A DNA stretch of 64,000 bases, from NCBI RefSeq assembly GCF_020283565.1, contig NC_060060.1, forward strand, positions 66,883,257-66,947,256, read 5' to 3'. Under the pieces are notes generated by a model. The model searched no databases. It was given only the letters and a program-made list of their open reading frames with translations, and was not told the origin of the DNA. Shown here piece after piece: positions 11,609-22,998 of the stretch. Position 1 is the stretch's first letter, and every line of letters begins with the position of its first letter. Source of the stretch: Trifolium pratense. Taxonomy: Eukaryota > Streptophyta > Magnoliopsida > Fabales > Fabaceae. A program made the position numbers and the translations under genes.

Positions 11609-14177
11609 TTTGGTTCTGACTAAATCATTACATTCGAATCTTATTTACGGATCACCATGTTTATATGTTGATACACGCATCGTTCGGATATATGTTTCTA
11701 TGTTCTGATATATATTGATATATGCATCGCTAGTGCTACTGAATTTTTCAAGAATTGAATCGGTTACTTTAAAAATTAATGGATCGCATTAGCAGTATAC
11801 TTTCACGTGATTTGTGGATAGAATATTATTTTATTTGGCTGAATGAATTAGTTGATTCAAATGACTATACTCATGTGATTAAAATTGCCAATACGTAAGC
11901 CTTGACATTTGATAATGATCATATATGGTTTATTATTGTTCTTATGTGCAGTATATAATTATATTGATCTGGAATGCAAATTTGATTTGTTAAGTTTGAT
12001 GATATAATTATAATGTTTTGGAGTGCAAATCTGATTTGCTCTCTGAATTGAATGATTTCAATGATATGATAATTGATTGATATTTGATATCAATAATTTA
12101 TTTTATTTGAAAAGTGTTTCAAAATTCAAAAGCAAGAGAAAGGAGTTTTAATTATATTTCTATATTTGATGATTAGAGAATCAACAAATATTTGATTCAA
12201 AATATTTGATTTTGAATTAAAAGGATCTGAATCAAATTTAGTTAATTCGGTACATTAAAGATGATGATGAATCAAAAGGTTTGATTCTATTTTAAATGAA
12301 GTTTTAAAATTGTTACGGAAATTAGATAATTCAAAATGGTTTGAATCTATAAATTTCCAATTATGCATATATGATGCATTTAATCGCCAACTAATTGTAC
12401 CTAAATTACGCATCAAGAGAGTCTTGATTTTAGCAAACAGTTTTGTCTTAATCCATAAGATCGTTATGTGCAAGATATTCCCTTTTTCTGAATTGGGTTA
12501 AAAAGGAATTATTTAATTAAGATGTTTTTTTTATAATAAAGAGTTAATATTATTATTTATTATTAAATATATGGTATGCGGTTATGACCTTAGAATTTTA
12601 CGTTTATTTATTTGGTTAAATACGACCTGCGTGTCGTGATTTATTTTATTTTAAATACGACCTGCGTGTCGTGGTTTATTTTAAATACGGCCTGCGTGTC
12701 GTGCATTTTTATTTATTTATTTAAATAATGAAATTTCTTGAGTTCAAGAGAAGACGACGCCAAATGATGATACCGACGGAGAAGCTTGAGAAGTTTGCTC
12801 GTGGGTCAAAGAATTGTAATAAATTAGTTTATTTAATTCTTGCGCGTTAGGAGGTCATAACCATACTACCTAATTTATTTTATTTTATGTATGTGATGCA
12901 TGAAATGTGTTTTTATATATTTAATTATGTTAGTGCATGTATGAGATGTATGCTTAACATGTTTTAATGTATGATAGCATGTATGCTCTTTTTGTGCTTT
13001 ATTTACCTGCTAATATAATTGTTAAACATATATTTACATGAGTGTCATGTAAACTGAAACACGTTTTGTATGAGATACAAAATACGGTGAGATTAAATTT
13101 AATTAAAACATAAAGTGCATTGTCTATATTGATTAAAACATAAAATACGGTGAAAGCTTTCCAACATTTAGCACCCTTCAAGATCAATATCGATCAATGT
13201 AGGTTTTGCTAACGTAAAGTGCATTGTCTATATTGATAAGTTGCGGTGAGGTAACCAGTTTACCCGATTGCTATTCATTGGGTCTAACTTAACTAAAAGA
13301 AATATAATATGATTATATGATTTTAGAAGCAAGTGTTGGGTTACTCCATATGATGGATTAGAATAAGTGTTATTTACCCAACGGAAAGGATATGAGAGTT
13401 GTATGAGATACAATTGGAAAGGAGTTTCCTACCTAAAATAACTATGTTTTGTGTAATCAGTCCAACGCTGACTTAGAACATAGTAAAATATGGATCTCAT
13501 TCCCACTAAAAAATCTTCCAACGGGATTTTCCGAATCAAATGTCGAGGGTCATTTGGTTTGAGTAAAATAGTGGGAGCATATTTAATTAAAGACCTAGTT
13601 AAATATGTTTTAATCATGATACAAATATTCTTATTTTCGTAGTTAGATATATTTGGCATATATTTTATATTTACTGTAAAATGTCCTTACGAAGGATAAA
13701 TAGTTCAGAAAGGAGTTTCTGAATTGGTACATGTATTGAGAATTGTTCTCTCAAATACGAGAAAAACTACTAATGATTTTGAAAGAGTCAAAATGAAAGA
13801 AAGAAGTAAGACTTCTTCATACATTTTGTTATAGAAAGTTAAATTATTCACTTTTGCATCTTAGGTATATGATACCAAATGCAAATTTCTTATTTGTTGA
13901 AATATGAAGTTGTTTGAAAGAATTGAAAAATTGACTATAGATAAAGTCAACTTACGTTTAGAATGAAATAGTTTCATTGATCGTAGAAATTGAGTTTGAC
14001 ATGGAACCAAATAATTGTTATTAAGTTTCATTTAATAATAGAAGCATTGAACCTAAACCTTGTATTGACAAGAAAAGGACCACTTGTTTGAATAATAGAC
14101 AAATGTTGTTTCATTATCCAAAATGTTTTCTATTCCAGTGTTCTAATCAAGTAATGAAATTGAGTTTCATCAACTTG
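11609..14177 (+). other. Copia A leader and decayed gag region
   Basis: I see no supported ORF. It is strongly AT-rich. A triple tandem repeat at 12620-12704 carries the near-palindrome ACGAC-CTGCGT-GTCGT twice (12622-12637, 12657-12672) and once with a mismatch (12687-12702). A 23-base phrase beginning TAAAGTGCATTG is duplicated (near 13111 and 13216). Gag was not recognisable; either it has decayed or the region never encoded one. Confidence 0.5.
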
Positions 14178-14182
14178 ATAAC

Positions 14183-15852
14183 TGTAACGCCCCGACTTTT
14201 AGAATTATTCGTTTATTTAGAATTTAGTTAATCCTTGTCTATTTTGTTAGGAATTAATGGTTTAGATGTGTTTGCATGATTATCTAATTATTTTAGCTTG
14301 TTAAATAATTAGTTGACGGAAATTTGAAGTACATAAGATGAAGTAGGAAAATAAATGATTTAGAAGTAGTTAGAGAAATTGGGCCTTGTAGCATGAATTG
14401 GGAGGTGATAAAATAATAATAAATATTAAATAATAAAACAAAATCCTCATAACTTGAGACATAAAATAACCTAGGTTTTTCTTATAAATAGGCTAAATAG
14501 TGACAAATTAGGATTGCCCACTATTTTACAGAAACAGAAAAATAAAATAGAGAAGAAAAGAGAGGATCCACGAGAGAAAGAAAGAGGAGAAAAACCACGG
14601 AGATCACTACTAGGCAGGTAAGGGGTTTGTACAACTCACTTAGGAAAGTATGAATTCATAGCTTTATGGTTATAACTTTTGTTTCTTTTCCTTCCTTTCC
14701 TTGTTGTTACGTGAGTTGTTGTTGTGTATGTTATGTAGAATTTGAATTCTTATACCTGCTATATTGTTGATTATGTGTGTTGTTCTGTGACTGAAATTCG
14801 TCTGTTGTTGAAGGGCCTGAATGAACCCACCGTGTTCATCCATGGTGTACTCTAAAAAGATTAAAAGAAAACCGTAGAGTTTGAAAAAAAAAAGGATTTG
14901 AGTTACTAATCCATAAAACTTGAGTTTTGTATTGTTTAAAGAGTCTAAACCAATCCTAAAACAAGTCTGGAATCTTTTTGAGTCAAAAGGATATCAAAAC
15001 CGAAGCTTTGGGAGTATGGTTTAATGGTGTTGTTGTTCAAATTTAAAGAGAGCTTGAACCTCTTTTTTTCATGCGATTCGATTGCCGAATTTTAAAAATA
15101 ATTACGGGTATCTCTTTAAAATCGAACGATGATCAAAATGATATAAGGTTCGTCGTCTCCCGTTGTGAAACGAGAGAGAACGATCCGGGTCAGGGAACCG
15201 GGTCGGGCGACCCACGTACAGCCAAAACGGGTGAAGAAGAAGCTGGTTGAGCCAGTCAAACTCGCCCAGTCGCAGCCCCGGAGAGTGGTGGCGCGTGAGC
15301 CCTTTAGGGGACTCCAATTGTTTTAGTTGTTTTTACAGTAAAATAGTAAATAATTTTACGAGAATTTTGGTACCACTTTCATAATTTTTGGACACTCGTA
15401 GCTATTTTTAATTAATTATTTGGAGTAAAAATGTGATTAAAAATATTATAATTTCATGAAAATTTCCCAAAAAAAATATGTACAATATTTTGAATATTTA
15501 GAACCCTTTGGTGTGATTCACTCTCTCTGGTTCCTAGATTTGAAATTATTTCATAATTGTTGTCTATCAAATTGAGTCAATTTTCTAACTAAAATTGCAA
15601 ATCAGTTTTTAATTAAATTAATTGAGTCGGGGCTGTTTCGGGTATTGGTCGGTCGCTGTTAAAAAGAGTAAACTAATTAGTTTGACTAAGATTGGACTAT
15701 CGTTGGTGTTGTCTTAAATCGTGGTTCGTTATTAGTAGTAGTGTCGTTTTAGTCATGTTGTTGTAGTTGGTTATTAATAAGTGTTGAGCTATATTATTAA
15801 TAACGATGTTGAATTATAATATTATAATGATTATAATGTTGTTGAAGTATCA

Positions 15853-15883
<31 letters not shown>

Positions 15884-16004
15884 TATTATTATTATTATGA
15901 GGTAGTCATGAGGTAGTAAAGATGTCGTAATGATGTCGTATATATTATTATTATTATTATGAGGTAGCCATGAGGTAGTAAAGATATTAAAATGATGACG
16001 TATA

Positions 16005-16067
<63 letters not shown>

Positions 16068-16658
16068 GAGGTAGTCATGAGGTAGTAAAGATGTCATAAT
16101 GATATCGAATTATATATTTATAATGGTGTAGTAATGATGTAGCAATGAAGTTGATGAATCGTTGGTAGCGCGTGTGTATTAGCTTGTTGAACTGTGGTAT
16201 CTAAGAGTTGTGTTGTGCGAGTATTCAGTCGTCCAAAAGGATAATATGTTGCTTGTTGTTACTATGTGTTTGGCTACGTCTTATATAACTATAGAATTCA
16301 GTTAATTGTGTGACGTTGTTACTCACCCCTTTTCTGGTTCGCCCCTACGATGTGCAATCGTAGGTTTTCAGGTAAACAATGATGCTTAGCTGAGAGTCCG
16401 GAGATGGCATTAGGAGCTGTCTTCCTTTTGCGTTTTCAATAATTGAGTCGCTCTGCTAGGAAGTCTTATGGGGGAACTCTAAATTTTATTTTAGTTGATT
16501 TATTGCTTTACGAATTTTTAAATTGAATCGTGGTGTTTACCTTAGTAATTTGAATCTTTCAGACAAATTAGTTTTGTTTATGAGTTTGTTTCCGCTGCAT
16601 TTTTATTAAAGAGACATTTTACAAATAAAATTAAAGGGTAAAATTTAAGGGTGTTACA
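14183..16658 (+). repeat. Solo Ty3/gypsy LTR with ATAAC target-site duplication
   Basis: The 2476-bp unit begins TGTAACGCCCCG and ends GGGTGTTACA. ATAAC lies on each side (14178-14182, 16659-16663). No internal region, PBS or polypurine tract is present, so it is a solo LTR left by LTR-LTR recombination. It contains TTA-trinucleotide runs and a repeated phrase TATGAGGTAGTCATGAGGTA between 15848 and 16085. Termini and length suit chromovirus-type gypsy elements. Confidence 0.9.
15848..16090 (+). repeat. (TTA)n microsatellite plus GAGGTAGTCAT minisatellite inside the solo LTR
   Basis: Three runs of TTA/ATT trinucleotides (about 15850-15898, 15945-15960, 16005-16067) are each followed by a variant of 'tatgaggtag(t/c)catgag', then 'gtagtaaagat'. 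The compound unit occurs three times with unequal TTA length, as expected for replication slippage plus duplication. Confidence 0.85.
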
Positions 16659-16663
16659 ATAAC

Positions 16664-18351
16664 CTTATCTATAACAAGCATAAATAAGGATCAAATTAGA
16701 TTTGGACCTTGTGTATATTAGTGGCAATATTGTTTAGTACTAATAAAGTGAGACACACATTTCCAGATTCCATGGATATGAGTTTTGGACTCATTTGATT
16801 TATATCATTTGAAAGATGTGAGTTCCACTTTTGAAAATAGCTCGGTATGTCAATTACCAAATAAGGTGAAGTGACATTTGATCTATTGGAACTATATACA
16901 TATGAGATGTATATGGACCACTAAAACTTATTTGCTAGATATAATTTTATTTCTCTTACTTCATTTACATTACTAATAAGCTTAGTAGATGTGAATATGT
17001 GTATTGGACACAAACTATGATTCTTTGAATTTGTTCAAAGAATTCATGAATGAAGTAAAGGAAATTTTTTTGAAAAGTATTAAGACCGTACGAACAGGTC
17101 GTGATGGTAAATACTTAAATAAGGAGTATAATAATAACTATTTATATTACATCATGTTTGACATGTTTACAAATAGGATAGTTCGTTAATATCTCCAACG
17201 GCTCTTTCTGAAAATTATTTTAATTACAGTTATTCTTTACCCACAACAAGTTCCGATAAAATAAATATAAAGACACCATATTTGATATGGAGGTAAGAGT
17301 ACCTGATTTGACTTTATGATAGTTTGAGATTGTAAAGGTTTATTAGATAAACTTAATCCCAAATTGAATGAATGTGTATTTGTGGAAGTACCCAAGGGAT
17401 ACTAATTTTACGACACTCTCTAGGATAAAAGTTGTTTTATTACATGAACTGAAACATTTCTTTAGAAGAAATATGTCTCTAAAAGAGACAGTGGGAGTGA
17501 CTTAAAACTTGAGTAAATTCAAGTAACACAAAACACATGTCCTTTCAAAATTGGAACACGAATCAATTCCACAAGGTTGTTGTTGGACTATCGGTTCGAG
17601 TAGCACAAGAACTAGATGAGTCTAATATGTCCTATCAAAAGTTGAAGGACATGGCCTCACCATAACACTTCTGGCGGATAGATAACGAGGTTATATTCCT
17701 TAATTGGAATGACCTTGTATATGTATTTGACATATGTATAGGGTTTCGTTGATCTAAAGGATGTCAGAAAAGTATATAAAATTATAAAATTCATTTATGA
17801 ATTAGTGCAAGCCTCCTGATGTTTTAAATTGTTTGCTTTTATTAATGAAGTTTTATGAAAACTTAAATTAATAACTGACAATAATAAATCTTGTGCACAC
17901 AAGGAGGTTAGTGGGAGTATTTAAATTAATCTGGTATTGTATGTGGATGACATATTAATCATCAAGACAATTTTCATACGCTACACATGTTAGACATGAT
18001 TGGGTAATTGTTTCTTGATGAAATACTTTGGAGAGACTTCCTAAAAGTTAGGAATCATGATCTATAGAGATAGATTGTTGACATATCTCAACCTTAGCCT
18101 ATTATTTGATGAAGTATACAGACACCTCATGTGCTTAATTTTATTGAAATTAATGCATACGTCACATGATGTAATTTTGTCTCAAAGACAATATCCAACC
18201 TCATTGAATGAGAAAGGGATACATGAGAAGTATCCATATGATTTGGCAATTGGATTGATCATGTACATCATGATATGTACTAGACCAGATATCTTATATG
18301 CTATTAGCATAAAGATTAGGTACCAAAATTATTTCTAGTCTTAATCACTAG
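16664..18351 (+). pseudogene. Copia A pol remnants: integrase and reverse transcriptase
   Basis: Two islands are still legible. At 17004-17189 the frame reads FKEFMNEVKE and TVRTGRDGKYL, matching the integrase core block around the second catalytic Asp (usually RSDRGGEYL); Asp and Gly have been altered. At about 17930-17965 the bases encode LVLYVDDILI, the reverse transcriptase catalytic box. At 18057-18338 the frame contains YRDR and TRPDILYAISIKIRYQ, the thumb/connection block. Stops and frameshifts separate them. The element cannot make its own enzymes. Confidence 0.75.
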
Positions 18352-18360
18352 ATAATTATA

Positions 18361-18703
18361 GGTTTAACTATACATTTGGTCCCTTACGTTTATTTTAGGT
18401 TTCAATTTGGTCCCTTACGTTTAAAAAGTATCAATTTGGTCCCTTACGTTTATTTTAGGTTTCAAGTTGGTCCTTTCCGTCAATTTTGTCACATGTGGCA
18501 GTCAATTTGCATATGTGGACTGACACGTGGCACTTGGACACGCTGACACGTGTACTGTTCAAACGGTGTTAGTGACAAAACTAACGGAAAGGACTAACTT
18601 GAAACTTAAAATAAACGTAAGGGACCAAATTGATACTTTTTAAACGTAAGGGACCAAATTAAAACCTAAAATAAACGTAAGGGACCAAATGTGTAGTTAA
18701 GCC
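18361..18703 (+). mobile_element. Foldback MITE (Mutator-like) with 9-bp target-site duplication
   Basis: The 343-bp element has long terminal inverted repeats built of the phrase TTTGGTCCCTTACGTTTA, repeated three times in the left arm and, inverted, three times in the right arm. The outermost bases are GGTTTAACTA and, on the opposite strand, GGCTTAACTA. ATAATTATA occurs on both sides (18352-18360, 18704-18712), a 9-bp duplication typical of Mutator superfamily transposition. No ORF is present. The matching site in copia A copy 1 (near position 15) lacks the MITE. Confidence 0.92.
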
Positions 18704-18712
18704 ATAATTATA

Positions 18713-19252
18713 AGATTATCCATGGATGTCTTAAAAGGACTAAGGATGGACTTTTGATCAGATCTGGAAAGGATCATTGTAAATGAGTTACAATGATACT
18801 GATTTTCCAAATTGAAGAACAATATACCCAGGTTGTAGTCTGGAATAAACTTTATGCTCGGATGTCAACTCTGCAAGCTTACAAGCTTCAGAAGATTGAT
18901 ATATCTATTACAAAGGTCAAATATATGATTTGAATCGTCTATCTCATAAGATGAGGTAGGAAATTGTTTTCCTTACGTTGCAGATTCCCTTGACCTCATT
19001 AAAGATGGTAACGGTTTAATCTTGCAAGCAAGGGAAAACTAGATCTCACCAACGATTCAAATATAAGTTTTGACACTTTATTTCCTTTTGATAGAAGATC
19101 GAAAGTGTAAATTGGAAGATGTGTCGGTTACCAACACAGGAAAGAGTTCCTTATCCACAAATTGAAAATCTTGCATAGAATATGCTTAATGATCACGCTA
19201 GTCCAATAGATGTTGAGTTAATATCTGATTGGCTTTAGTGCTAGTGGGAGAT
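18713..19252 (+). other. Copia A 3' internal end and polypurine stretch
   Basis: It is homologous to 1-562, and non-coding as it stands. A purine-rich GCTAGTGGGAGAT ends at 19252, directly before the 3' LTR. Confidence 0.75.
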
Positions 19253-20765
19253 TGTTGGAGTAAGTCCTAAAAGCCAATCTGTTTTGATAGAATCTTCTTT
19301 TGTATCATGACTTTGATTTATATATTTAATATATATAATAAGGCATTTCTTTATTATGTTTGTTTCAAACTAATAAAGTCCATAGAATAGCTAGTCTAAT
19401 TAATGGAACATTAAGTGTGACTTAATAGTGAGACTCCATTAAACATAAGGACACTATTCTTAAAGTATCCGTAGTCAAGTTTTACTGTGATGTGGGATAA
19501 CAGTAAAACATAGAGACTATTATGTGAGTAGACTGATGACCTCATCTCACGTGTCATGGATATGAGATATCAAGTCTTCACATAGATATAAATATTAGGA
19601 GTAATATTTATATTGGATTGACCCACCATGAGAATACTACATAGTGTGTTATGAAAAATGTCATAAGTTATTCTCATAGTGATAATGGTGTATACCACCC
19701 TTCGACCTGAAACCACTATGGACCCTAGATGTGGAGTAGAGTACTTAGTTGCCGTTCAAACATTGTCCGTAACAGGATGACTATAAAGTCGGTTGATGGG
19801 TACTCCACAAATCATGCTGAGGGACATGAGTGACCTAGATGGAATTTGCCCCTCATGCATAACAGGAGTAATATCTACGGGCCTCTTGATGGAATATGAC
19901 TGATAAAATGCGTGGCCACGCCGAACTAAGTCAATATGAGATATTGAGCTTATTCGTTACTCAGTATATTCTGGGATCAAGAAATAAGATATTGAACCAT
20001 ACAAGGATGACACGATCTATGCCTTGTGTTCAATATAGATATAAGGGCAAAGGGGTAATTATACACACGATCGTTATCATGGAAAGGTTTCGTCATATCA
20101 CATGACATTCTCGTCACTTGGGTAGCAGTGATGTGTTGCTAGATACCGCTCACTGTTTATAATATTAAATATGTGATTTAATATTATTGCCAACGTTACG
20201 AGAACCTATAGGGTCACACACAAAGGACAGATAGATGAGAGAAATAAATAAGTAAGACTTATTTATAAAATAATAAGTAGGACTTATTAGTAATTAAAAA
20301 ATTAAGTATGACTTATTATTTAATTAGAGAAGCGCGGCACACCGTAAAGTATGGTGCACTTAAGTAAAATACAGCACACCGTAAGGTACGGTGGATACTC
20401 AAATAAGTCTATAAAAAGAATACACTTATGTGCTGAATTTTAACCTAAGAGTTAGTCCTAAAATTTAGAAACCTAGCCGCCGCTCTCTAAACCCTGTTCT
20501 CTCTGAATCTCTGGTGGAATTGGCTAGCACCGGTCATCGGAGAAGTTCTGTTCGTGTGGACTGAGTAGATGCATCGCTACCTTGCTTTGCTCGTGATCAG
20601 AAATAGTTTCTACTTCAAAGGTTCTGCACTTCAAGAGGTAAACACATAAACTTGTGGTTTTGTGTTCGTTGATTTGTGATTAATGGTTTAATCAAGATCC
20701 GTTCATCGGGATTGTTCCGCTAAGAGGATTAATTTTTTTTGAAAACCCCCTCTTAAATCCCTTCA
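19253..20765 (+). repeat. 3' LTR of copia family A, copy 2
   Basis: It starts TGTTGGAG and ends CTTCA and is followed by the GTTAT duplication. Near-palindromes CACCGTA-AAG-TATGGTG (20340-20356) and CACCGTA-AGG-TACGGTG (20377-20393) precede a TATA box (TATAAAAA, 20410-20417), as in the 5' LTR. Confidence 0.95.
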
Positions 20766-20849
20766 GTTATGACTAAGCCAATGAAGCTGGATACCTTCTG
20801 CAAACTTAGAAGTAGCTTGGGAATGATTGATTTGGTTTGTTTAAACTGA
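20766..20849 (+). pseudogene. Copia B pol, segment 3: RNase H C-terminus
   Basis: Directly after the 3' LTR of the inserted copia A element, the second GTTAT copy re-enters the pol frame. It encodes VMTKPMKLDTFCKLRSSLG, the usual copia RNase H tail, and ends at TGA 20847-20849. It is too short for any ORF cutoff and recognisable only after removing the insertion. This tail confirms that 10083-20765 is one inserted unit. Confidence 0.85.
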
Positions 20850-20890
20850 ATTTGTGCATGATATGCTTGACTGTCAAATCAGTATTCAGT

Positions 20891-21046
20891 TTAAGGGAGG
20901 GTATGTTACTAGTTGTTTTAGTATTCGGGCTTAGTCTAGTAGCTTTGGGCCTTGTGTTTGTATCAAGCCCATTGCGTTTATGTTGTAATGCCTATATAAA
21001 GGTGTGTATTGAGCAATTTATCAATTAATGAGAAAGCCTTTACAAC
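20891..21046 (+). repeat. Copia B polypurine tract and 3' LTR
   Basis: TTAAGGGAGGGTA (20891-20903) is a polypurine tract, followed at 20904 by TGTTACTAG, a plausible LTR start. A TATA-like CTATATAAAGG lies near 20992. The LTR end is uncertain because no 5' LTR is present to compare. I place it near 21046 from a CA-rich terminus (TTTACAACACA). Confidence 0.5.
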
Positions 21047-22129
21047 ACACTAGTCAAGTCACTTTGTCGGCAATTCTTTAGATAAGTGTTAGCCCCTCAA
21101 ATGTTTTGTCATTTAATCATAAATACATAGCCATTAATGAAAAAGTTTTCAAAAATAACAAGTATCATCATATGCCCCCAGCCTTATACTAGTATCTTTG
21201 TGTCTTTGTCCATTCCTAAACATTATTTGAAAATTTTGCACATCCATAGCATAACGATTAATACTATATATTAATTGGACGAGATATACTCTTGGGCACA
21301 AAGTATTTGATACAATCTTTAGGCGCGCACACAAATATAATATTGTCACATCAATTTATACTACATTAACAATTTTTTTTTTTTTTTTTTTGTTTGATGT
21401 GCGTGCGCGCCTAACAATTTTTTTTTTTTTTGACGTTTGTATATATAGAAGATGAGAAAGGATCCTCTCATATTGAAATTTTTTTTTGAGGAAATAATGT
21501 GGAAATCTAAGCCATTGAATTCAAAATATAAAATAATATTTACATTTAAAAGAAATGACGTAAAGTTGATCAATGGTTGAACAATAAAAATTAAGAAAAA
21601 TTGAGAGGAAAAAAATTTGAGAGGATGCTTTCTCGTAGAAGACTTTCTCTAATTAATTAGACACTCTTCCTTCGACTTAGCTTGATTGATGGACGTGGGA
21701 GCCGCACTCTTTTGAACTTGAACAAAATCGACAAATGAGTCATTCATAAGACCATAATAGATGGTTACTACTCTTAGTCTTAGGGTACGATGTCGACATT
21801 AGTGTCATTAATGTTCTACAAATGGCCCGGAACTTGTTTGTCATATATGCCAAAGTATAAGCTTATAGTTCAATCAAGTCATAAATTCGATTAAACACCT
21901 TCCACCACTAATGGGAATATCTAAAACTAAGGCTTCAAGAATTAAAACTTCACCTCTCAAAAAAAAAAAGAAATATAACGACTTCAAATGTCATTTATCT
22001 TTTTAATATCAAATATGATAACAAGGACAAAAGCAACAAGCCGAAAAAGAACAACTGCAACCGTTGATGATAATTGATAAGCAAAACTAAGTGTATGTGA
22101 AATAAGTTAACAACTTTTCTACATGTAAT
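21047..22129. other. AT-rich non-coding stretch with inverted repeat
   Basis: I see no gene here. A 12-bp perfect inverted repeat, TTAGGCGCGCAC (21319-21330) and its complement (21403-21414), encloses a 72-base AT/poly-T loop. Two long T runs (21371-21391, 21420-21431) fall in and beside it. The flanking AT-rich DNA shows no recognisable coding or element termini. Confidence 0.5.
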
Positions 22130-22375
22130 CTTAACTGAATCTAGGTGGTTACGTTTGTTATAACCGTTTTTAGAGTTACAGTTAGAGCCTCATTACCGAT
22201 ATAAGTGACTAACATCATGTATGATTGTAACTTCAAGCTGAATGAATAAGAATTCCTCTTTCTCTTCTCCGCTCTACATCTGCTTCCTTGAGCAAGCACA
22301 ACTTGCGTAAGACGTTCATTATCTTGTTCATGGCAGTGCACATTATCTTTTCACATGGTATCAGATCTATAGTTA
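22130..22375 (+). repeat. Probable copia LTR end with Met-type primer binding site
   Basis: TGGTATCAGATC (22356-22367) resembles the copia PBS TGGTATCAGAGC. It follows a CA-ending stretch (TTTTCACA) with a pyrimidine-rich, leader-like sequence (CCTCTTTCTCTTCTCCGCTC). This arrangement is typical of the end of a copia 5' LTR. Its start and its partner LTR were not found. Confidence 0.4.
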
Positions 22376-22439
22376 GATTTGTCTCGATGAGTACTATCAC
22401 AATATTAATTTTTCATGATTTTTAATAATGCATGATTAA

Positions 22440-22760
22440 AGATATTAATGCGACAAATATTTTGGGATGGAGGGAGTATTATTGGATGTTTATATAAAAT
22501 AATTTTTCACCGACATTATGAGCCCATTTATTATAGATTAAAAAATAAGTGATTTTGACAATAGATAATTTAGAGATTATTTTATATAAATTTTACAAAA
22601 AATAGAACTATTTTGTGTTTGTTTACCTTGATAAAATTACTTTTTATAAAAAATTAATTTTTAGCTTGTTTGGATTCAACTATATATAAAAGTGATTTTT
22701 TATCACAAAATTACCATAAAGGACACAAAATAATCGTTTTAAAGATAAAAAGAGCCAAAC
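22440..22760. other. AT-rich stretch with MITE-like 'gggatggagggagta' end
   Basis: TTTTGGGATGGAGGGAGTA (22459-22477) is the terminal phrase of many plant Stowaway/Tourist-type MITEs, but no matching inverted end was located nearby. The rest is AT-rich without ORFs. Confidence 0.3.
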
Positions 22761-22784
22761 AAATTATAATTGTTGTCAAATAAC

Positions 22785-22998
22785 CGATTATCCCAAAACC
22801 TTAAGGTGTTAGGATAGAGCCATATCAATGGTTTTATATTATTTCTAATACGCCCCCTCACGCAAGAGCCCACTTGGGCTTGAAGCGTGGATAATGCATA
22901 GGCCCACCTACCATATGCTTAAATTCCACTTTTTAAATAGAAAGTGAGGGGAGCGGGGATCGAACTCTAGACCACTTAGTCACAGAGGCTCTGATAAT
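22785..22998 (-). mobile_element. TRIM-like remnant
   Basis: Read on the minus strand, ATCAGAGCC (from 22996) resembles the inner part of a Met-type PBS. It is followed by a roughly 140-base internal region and a purine tract (TGAGGGGGCG, 22851-22860 region). A stretch that looks like a short LTR beginning TATTAGAAAT follows. That order with so short an interior is the layout of TRIM elements. The other LTR is not recognisable. The B-box-like GTTCGATCCC in the interior also allows a SINE-like reading. Confidence 0.35.

Larger units (their letters stand above)
10083..20765 (+). mobile_element. Copia family A, copy 2: complete LTR-to-LTR element with GTTAT target-site duplication
   Basis: LTRs at 10083-11595 and 19253-20765 (1513 bp each) flank an internal region with a Met-type PBS, a decayed pol and a polypurine stretch. 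GTTAT occurs at 10078-10082 and 20766-20770, and removal restores the copia B RNase H frame. By eye the LTRs differ at roughly 15 positions, about 1%, yet the internal coding region is wrecked and no pol ORF above 100 residues survives. A solo gypsy LTR and a MITE lie inside it. Confidence 0.95.
3007..21046 (+). mobile_element. Copia family B element, 5'-truncated and split by two insertions
   Basis: The pol reading frame runs 3048-4063, resumes at 9016 and again at 20766. Removing the insertions 4064-9015 and 10083-20765 with one copy of each target-site duplication restores a continuous frame across both joints. The 5' LTR, PBS, gag, protease and most of integrase are missing left of about 3048. 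After the pol stop (20847-20849) come a polypurine tract (20891-20903) and the start of a 3' LTR at 20904. It is the oldest layer of this part of the window. Confidence 0.85.

Noticed and set aside
15102..15317. A 71-residue minus ORF in a GC-richer segment of the solo LTR
   Set aside because: It is inside a solo LTR, with no homology recognised and no conservation in related LTRs of the window.
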